NCBI GenBank assembly: GCA_020161405.1
Contig: JAIUOD010000001.1
Coordinates: 248,001-312,000, forward strand
Source of the DNA: Pseudomonadota bacterium
Lineage (GTDB): Bacteria; Pseudomonadota; Alphaproteobacteria; Caulobacterales; Aquidulcibacteraceae
Direction: 5' to 3'
Length of the DNA stretch: 64,000 nt
How positions within the stretch are numbered: the stretch's first letter is position 1; each line of letters opens with the position of its first letter. A model generated the notes under the pieces. It worked only from the letters and a program-made list of their open reading frames with translations. It was not told where the DNA came from and did not search any database. Below are positions 59,999 to 64,000 of this stretch, one piece after another. The translations under genes were made by a program, and so were the position numbers.

Positions 59999-61606
59999 AT
60001 GAAAAAATTATTGAAAACAGCTTCGATTTTCGCACTTATTATTTCGCCTTTTACTTCGCATCTGGCAATTGCGCAAAATACCCAACAAAGCAAACCAATA
60101 AATAATTGGAATTTAAATGAAACTGATTTCAACCAATTATATGATTGGGATTTGGTTGAAAAAGCGGGCGGCTGTAAGCGGACACCTGAATTTGTTGCTG
60201 CCGCAAAAAACAATGATGCAGTGGCAAATCTATTGGCGGGTATTTGCCATAGGCGCGGCCTTAATGCGCAATATTCAACAAAAATTGCGCGCGATTATTA
60301 TAAAAGGGCATCTGATCTTGGGCTTGCTTATGCAACTGTAAACCTTGCCGAAGCTTATGAATTTGGCTTTGGCGGCCCGCGCGACCTAAAAGAAGCATAC
60401 CGCCTTTTCAAACTTGCCGCCGACAGGGGTAATGTGTTTGGTGCGCTTTATGCCGCAGATTTACAAATTAAAGGTGAAGGCACAACAAAAGACGTTAATC
60501 AAGGCATTGAAACTATAAAAAACCTTGCCAATAAGAATAATAGAATCGCTATAAACACATATGGCAATCTTCTTGTTGATGGAAAATACATTGCGCGCGA
60601 CGCAAAGCTTGCCAAAGAAATGCTTGAAAAATCGCAATCTCTTGGTGAAAACACCGCCACAATCGCACTTGCCAACGCCTATTTTAGCGGCAGTATTTTT
60701 GAACAAGATGAGGCAAAGGCACTCGAATATTTTAAAAATGCCGCAAAGAATAATGATCCATTTGGTATGTATAATTATGGCAATGTCCTTGTAATGGGCA
60801 TTGGCGAAACTGATAGCAAAACCCAAGGGTTGGAATTAATAAAAAAAGCTGCTGATTTGGGCGATGATTATGCCCGTGTTTCTTATGCCGCTTCATTAAT
60901 AAGCGGCGAAAATGGCGTTCAAAAGAATGAAAAACTAGGGCTTAAACTACTTGAAGATGCGATTGCCAATGATGATACTTTTGCCATGAACGTTTTGGCT
61001 TCTATGTATTATTCAGGTGAATATTTGCCAAAAAATATCGATAAATCACTCGCACTTTATAAATCCGCAATTGAACGCGGCGATGACGAGGCAATGGTTT
61101 ATAGCGCCGATATTTATCTTGAAAATAAATATGACAAGTCCAAAGTCAAACTTGGAATTGGCATGCTAAAAGCCGCTATTGCCAAAGAAAATAATACTGC
61201 GCGCACCCATTATGCCATGCTATTAATGGATGGTGACTTGGTTGAAAAAGACGAAGCAGAAGCACAAAAATTACTTGAACAAGCATCACTTGAAAATGAT
61301 AGCGATGCTATGTTTGTTCTTGGTAATTATCTTACTGCCAAAGAAAGCCTTAGCGCAAAGGCGCGCGGTATTGGTTGGCTTGAAAAATCGGCAAGCCTTC
61401 ATAATAATGGCGGGATGCTATTTTATGGCGCATCACTAATCGCGCAAATGGACGGCGGCGGCAATGAATTAAAAGGCCTTGAACTTGTAAAAAAAGTTGC
61501 AAAATCAAACAGTATTTTCGCCGAAGAAGCCCGCAAAATCCTCCTTGAAATCTCCACCACCCAATGCCCAGAAGGCGACAAAAGACCAGAGTGTCAGTCA
61601 ATTTAA
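59999..61606 (+). CDS. Exported Sel1-like repeat protein
   Basis: 535 residues. A signal peptide (MKKLLKTASIFALIISPFTSHLAIA) is followed by about 12 Sel1-type repeats, for example ARDYYKRASDLGLAYATVNLAEAYEFGFGGPRDLKEAYRLFKLAADRGNVFGALYAADL, ending in CPEGDKRPECQSI with two cysteines. Such proteins act as protein-binding scaffolds in the periplasm or outside the cell. The ATG at 59999 begins the signal peptide; the frame opens 18 codons earlier without support. Its end overlaps the convergent mmcB by four bases. Confidence 0.87.
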   Translation: MKKLLKTASIFALIISPFTSHLAIAQNTQQSKPINNWNLNETDFNQLYDWDLVEKAGGCKRTPEFVAAAKNNDAVANLLAGICHRRGLNAQYSTKIARDYYKRASDLGLAYATVNLAEAYEFGFGGPRDLKEAYRLFKLAADRGNVFGALYAADLQIKGEGTTKDVNQGIETIKNLANKNNRIAINTYGNLLVDGKYIARDAKLAKEMLEKSQSLGENTATIALANAYFSGSIFEQDEAKALEYFKNAAKNNDPFGMYNYGNVLVMGIGETDSKTQGLELIKKAADLGDDYARVSYAASLISGENGVQKNEKLGLKLLEDAIANDDTFAMNVLASMYYSGEYLPKNIDKSLALYKSAIERGDDEAMVYSADIYLENKYDKSKVKLGIGMLKAAIAKENNTARTHYAMLLMDGDLVEKDEAEAQKLLEQASLENDSDAMFVLGNYLTAKESLSAKARGIGWLEKSASLHNNGGMLFYGASLIAQMDGGGNELKGLELVKKVAKSNSIFAEEARKILLEISTTQCPEGDKRPECQSI

Positions 61607-62028
61607 TCAATTTTCTGCACTTTAAACGCCGCCTGACGTGCAAATTGCAATGTCACTGCTTTGCGCCTTGGGGCGCTTAATGGGGTTTTGATTGCGGGGC
61701 GAATTATTTGGCCGCCGAATGTGTCGCAAATGAAATAGCCAATATCTTGTGGGATTAATTCGATTGGAAAATCTTGTGAGATTGCGAAATAAAATTGGTC
61801 GCAATAATCCTTATATTCGTGCCATTTATTATCGGATTTGAAATCTTCTATGCCCGATTTCACCTCAATGATTATAATCTCACCCTTTTCACTTATCCCG
61901 CAAATATCAGCGCGGCGCCCAATTTTAAGCGTAAATTCCAAAATCGCCGCATAACCCAAATCATAAAGCGCCCGCATCGCCCCTTGAGTAATTTCAATTG
62001 TTCTATCAGGTCGTTTTAGTGTTTGCAT
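61603..62028 (-). CDS. mmcB: MmcB-family DNA repair protein
   Basis: 141 residues of the alphaproteobacterial MmcB family, linked in Caulobacter to mitomycin C resistance and needed for mutagenic bypass of some lesions. The PD-(D/E)xK-like core is GRRADICGISEKGEIIIIEVKSGIEDFKSDNKWHEYKDYCDQFYFAI, with Asp, Glu-x-Lys in IEVK. The ATG at 62028 (MQTLKRPDRTIEI) is preferred over a TTG 14 codons earlier by homology. No LexA box is seen just upstream. Confidence 0.85.
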   Translation of the reverse strand: MQTLKRPDRTIEITQGAMRALYDLGYAAILEFTLKIGRRADICGISEKGEIIIIEVKSGIEDFKSDNKWHEYKDYCDQFYFAISQDFPIELIPQDIGYFICDTFGGQIIRPAIKTPLSAPRRKAVTLQFARQAAFKVQKID

Positions 62029-62091
62029 TGGTTTATTAAATTCAAATTCAAAAATTTCACAAGTAGTCAAACAAAAGCCTATGACCGATTA

Positions 62092-62691
62092 TTACATATC
62101 AAGTTTTAATATTGATTTTTCAGATGGCTCAAGCGCTATACAACCACCACCTTCAAATTCATTAAAGCCCATAATATCCATTAATGGGTCGCGGTTTTTT
62201 TGCACCATTGATTTATCATTATAAATCGGGACAATTGGTAATTTTAACCAGCGCATTTCATTTTTTGTAAATACTAGAACATGACCATTTTCAAGTTTTT
62301 CAGGGTCAATTCTTTTAAAAAGGAATTTATCAAATGATTCTGGCATTTCGGATAATTGTCCTTTAAATTCGCGCCACATAATCCCATTATCATTTAAATA
62401 TTCCATCGAATATACACATATTCCAACAATGTCTGGGTTTATTTGAATTTCACATTTTTTGATATTTTCTTGCCCACTTATATCCTTGCCAATAAACTTT
62501 TGTAAATCAGTGCAATTATTTACGACATGCATCGGGATTTTCTTTTGGGCATAACTTGTTACCAAACCCTTTGTAAGGTTTGCAAAAATAACCAGTGCAA
62601 GCCATATTAAAAACACATAAAAGATAATGTGATAAAATCTAATTTCTTCTATTGGTTCTTTGAAGCCCTCGTCCATATTTCTTTTTAACAT
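62092..62691 (-). CDS. Unknown membrane-anchored protein, about 199 aa
   Basis: One membrane helix near the N-terminus (about residues 21-45, FYHIIFYVFLIWLALVIFANLTKGL) and a soluble domain of about 150 residues with three cysteines (NNCTDLQ, KKCEIQI, GICVYS). Not recognised. Starts are uncertain; the frame extends 17 codons further upstream. It lies between mmcB and the rpsD leader. Confidence 0.55.
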   Translation of the reverse strand: MLKRNMDEGFKEPIEEIRFYHIIFYVFLIWLALVIFANLTKGLVTSYAQKKIPMHVVNNCTDLQKFIGKDISGQENIKKCEIQINPDIVGICVYSMEYLNDNGIMWREFKGQLSEMPESFDKFLFKRIDPEKLENGHVLVFTKNEMRWLKLPIVPIYNDKSMVQKNRDPLMDIMGFNEFEGGGCIALEPSEKSILKLDM

Positions 62692-62827
62692 CAAATATTG
62701 AATTGCAAAGCATATATTCAGGGCATTTTTCAGCCCCGCCACTTGACTCTTGGGCTTAAATTTTGTCTAAGCGCGCTTCATTTCGGGGAAACCTGATTAA
62801 TGGGCGGTGCAGCTCGGCCATTTTAAA

Positions 62828-62845
62828 GTATTGCATGGGCAATAC
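62828..62845 (+). promoter_or_regulatory. Hairpin in the rpsD leader
   Basis: GTATTGC (62828-62834) pairs with GCAATAC (62839-62845), loop ATGG, 24 bases before the rpsD start. It may take part in translational control, as S4 represses its own mRNA in several bacteria; the role here is inferred. Confidence 0.35.
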
Positions 62846-62869
62846 CCGACGCGCCAAAATAGGATAAAT

Positions 62870-63490
62870 ATGTCTAAACGTCATAATGCTAAATATAAAA
62901 TCGACCGCCGTATGGGTGAAAACATTTGGGGTCGTCCTAAATCACCTGTAAACAAACGCTCTTATAAACCTGGTCAACACGGCCCAACTGGTCGCGCTGG
63001 CAAACCTTCTGACTTTGGCTTGCAACTTCGTGCAAAACAAAAACTTAAAGGTTATTATGGTTCAATTTCTGAGAAGCATTTTGCTGGTCTTTATGAAGAA
63101 GCTGATCGTATCAAAGGCAATACTGCAGAGAACCTAATCGGTCTTTTGGAATCACGCCTTGATGCTGTTGTTTATCGTTCTAAATTCGTGCCAACTGTAT
63201 TTGCGGCACGCCAATTTGTGAACCATGGTCACGTAACTGTAAACGGTAAAAAAGTGAATATTCCTTCTTACCGCGTTAAAGTTGGTGATGTTGTTGAAGT
63301 TAAACAAAAATCACGCTCTATGGCTTTGGTTCTTGAAGCTCTTGAATCAGCTGAACGCGATGTTCCTGATTATATCGAGCTTGATGCAGGCCACATGAAA
63401 GCAACCTTCCTTCGTATTCCTGAATTGTCAGACGTTCCTTACGCTTGCACAATGGAACCGAATTTGGTTGTCGAGTATTACGCATCTTAA
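62870..63490 (+). CDS. rpsD: 30S ribosomal protein S4
   Basis: 206 residues. [38 protein letters not shown], then the S4 RNA-binding domain [56 protein letters not shown]. Primary 16S rRNA binder in small-subunit assembly. The frame opens 21 codons earlier, but MSKRH is the family start. In alphaproteobacteria rpsD stands alone, as here. Confidence 0.97.
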   Translation: MSKRHNAKYKIDRRMGENIWGRPKSPVNKRSYKPGQHGPTGRAGKPSDFGLQLRAKQKLKGYYGSISEKHFAGLYEEADRIKGNTAENLIGLLESRLDAVVYRSKFVPTVFAARQFVNHGHVTVNGKKVNIPSYRVKVGDVVEVKQKSRSMALVLEALESAERDVPDYIELDAGHMKATFLRIPELSDVPYACTMEPNLVVEYYAS

Positions 63491-63515
63491 TAGACGCAAT
63501 ATTCAAAAGAATTCA

Positions 63516-63547
63516 AAGCCCCAGTCGAAAGATTGGGGCTTTTTTAT
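63516..63547 (+). terminator. rpsD terminator
   Basis: AAGCCCCA (63516-63523) pairs with TGGGGCTT (63534-63541), followed by TTTTATTTT. Confidence 0.88.
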
Positions 63548-63549
63548 TT

Positions 63550-63690
63550 TGCCGCCGCCCCCCTTGAAGAAGGGGGGCTGTCGAGCAAAGCGAGACTGGG
63601 GGGTTGCGTCCAACAAGGTTGCACCCGCCAATTACGGACACCCCACCGTCACGCCTACGGCGCGCCACCTCCCCTACTTCTAGGGGAGGG
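63550..63690. repeat. REP-like G/C-rich intergenic repeat
   Basis: Two hairpins (GCCCCCCTTGAAGAAGGGGGGC near 63556 and CTCCCCTACTTCTAGGGGAG near 63669) are separated by GTCGAGCAAAGCGAGAC and CGTCACGCCTACGGCG. Far richer in GC than the flanks, and of the palindromic kind found as dispersed copies in many proteobacterial genomes. No other copy lies in this window. Confidence 0.5.
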
Positions 63691-63695
63691 AAAAG

Positions 63696-63723
63696 AAAAC
63701 CCCGCAATTTCTTGCGGGGTTTT
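63696..63723. terminator. Bidirectional terminator
   Basis: AAAACCCCGCAA (63696-63707) pairs perfectly over 12 bp with TTGCGGGGTTTT (63712-63723), loop TTTC, with T on both ends of the transcripts. It serves mainly the minus-strand Bax-inhibitor-like gene. Confidence 0.88.
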
Positions 63724-63744
63724 GTTTGTAATATGTCGAATTAA

Positions 63745-64000
63745 TTATCTTCTGTCGCCCATGAAGCGAAGTAGCATTACAAACAAATTGATGAAATCAA
63801 GATAAAGTTCCAACGCGCCATAAGATGTTGCAACTGACATTGCGGTTTCATTTCCACCTAATTGATAATAGGTGGTTTTAAGTTTTTGCGTGTCATAAGC
63901 TGTAAGACCTGCGAAAATCAAAATACCGATGCCAGAGATAATCAAGCTCATCATGCCACTTTTAAGAATGAATACATTCACCAAAGACGCAATGATAAGG
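63745..64000 (-). CDS. Bax inhibitor-1/YccA family membrane protein (partial)
   Basis: Only the C-terminal part is in the window; the frame is open to the right edge. ILIFAGLTAYDTQKLKTTYYQLGG and YGALELYLDFINLFVMLLRFMGDRR are the last helices and end of the BI-1/YccA family, multi-helix membrane proteins that interact with FtsH in bacteria. It ends at 63745, before the bidirectional terminator. Confidence 0.88.
   Translation of the reverse strand, partial: LIIASLVNVFILKSGMMSLIISGIGILIFAGLTAYDTQKLKTTYYQLGGNETAMSVATSYGALELYLDFINLFVMLLRFMGDRR

Noticed and set aside
1..64000. CRISPR array
   Set aside because: No regularly spaced direct repeats with unique spacers and no cas gene were seen.

Overview
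The window is a low-GC alphaproteobacterial chromosome segment carrying a genomic island of about 28.7 kb. The alphaproteobacterial reading rests on the trpF-trpB-trpA-accD-folC order, the SigF/NrsF sigma/anti-sigma pair with bufferin-type targets, an MmcB-type repair protein, and a GTTC-N7-GTTC SOS box. SigF/NrsF with bufferins is best known from Caulobacter, so a Caulobacterales-like host is likely, but the genus cannot be told from this sequence.

Layout. 1-3.9 kb: an Oar-like TonB-dependent receptor behind LacI-type operators, a strong terminator, and a convergent glyoxalase I. 4.0-32.75 kb: an integrative mobilizable element in the 3' end of tRNA-Arg(CCG). It is bounded by an 11-bp direct repeat at 4072-4082 and 32744-32754. 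From left to right it holds a serine recombinase, a coupling-protein module, small unknown genes, a five-gene restriction-modification operon, a divergent TIR + caspase-like operon, a run of small genes behind long folded leaders (one is an ArdA-type antirestriction gene), a lone pseudopilin, an AbiE toxin-antitoxin pair, a four-gene ABC-transporter-like operon, and mobA/mobC. No type IV secretion channel is present, so transfer would need a helper. 32.9-64 kb: housekeeping chromosome. This includes a chemoreceptor, dut, comM, a 265-bp MITE, sigF-nrsF with a bufferin cluster, gshB, an aminotransferase, folC-accD-trpA-trpB-trpF-mscL, a fumarylacetoacetase-family gene, malic enzyme, Sel1-repeat and DUF4189 exported proteins, mmcB, rpsD, and the end of a Bax-inhibitor-like gene.

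The most unusual point is the recombinase. Its reading frame runs across the attachment core into the tRNA, so its present C-terminus is antisense tRNA. At the other end of the island, a 72-residue frame starting at the repeated core lies in exactly the same phase. Joining the ends would give the recombinase a different tail and place mobC and mobA directly behind it in one overlapping operon. Excision would therefore both change the recombinase and assemble the mobilization operon.

Other points of interest are a two-gene TIR/caspase defence operon resembling type IV Thoeris, at least four structured leaders sharing architecture and sequence blocks upstream of small accessory genes, a protein ending in an SSB-like tail, and an ABC module whose fourth protein appears to hold a solute-binding-like domain in the cytoplasm.
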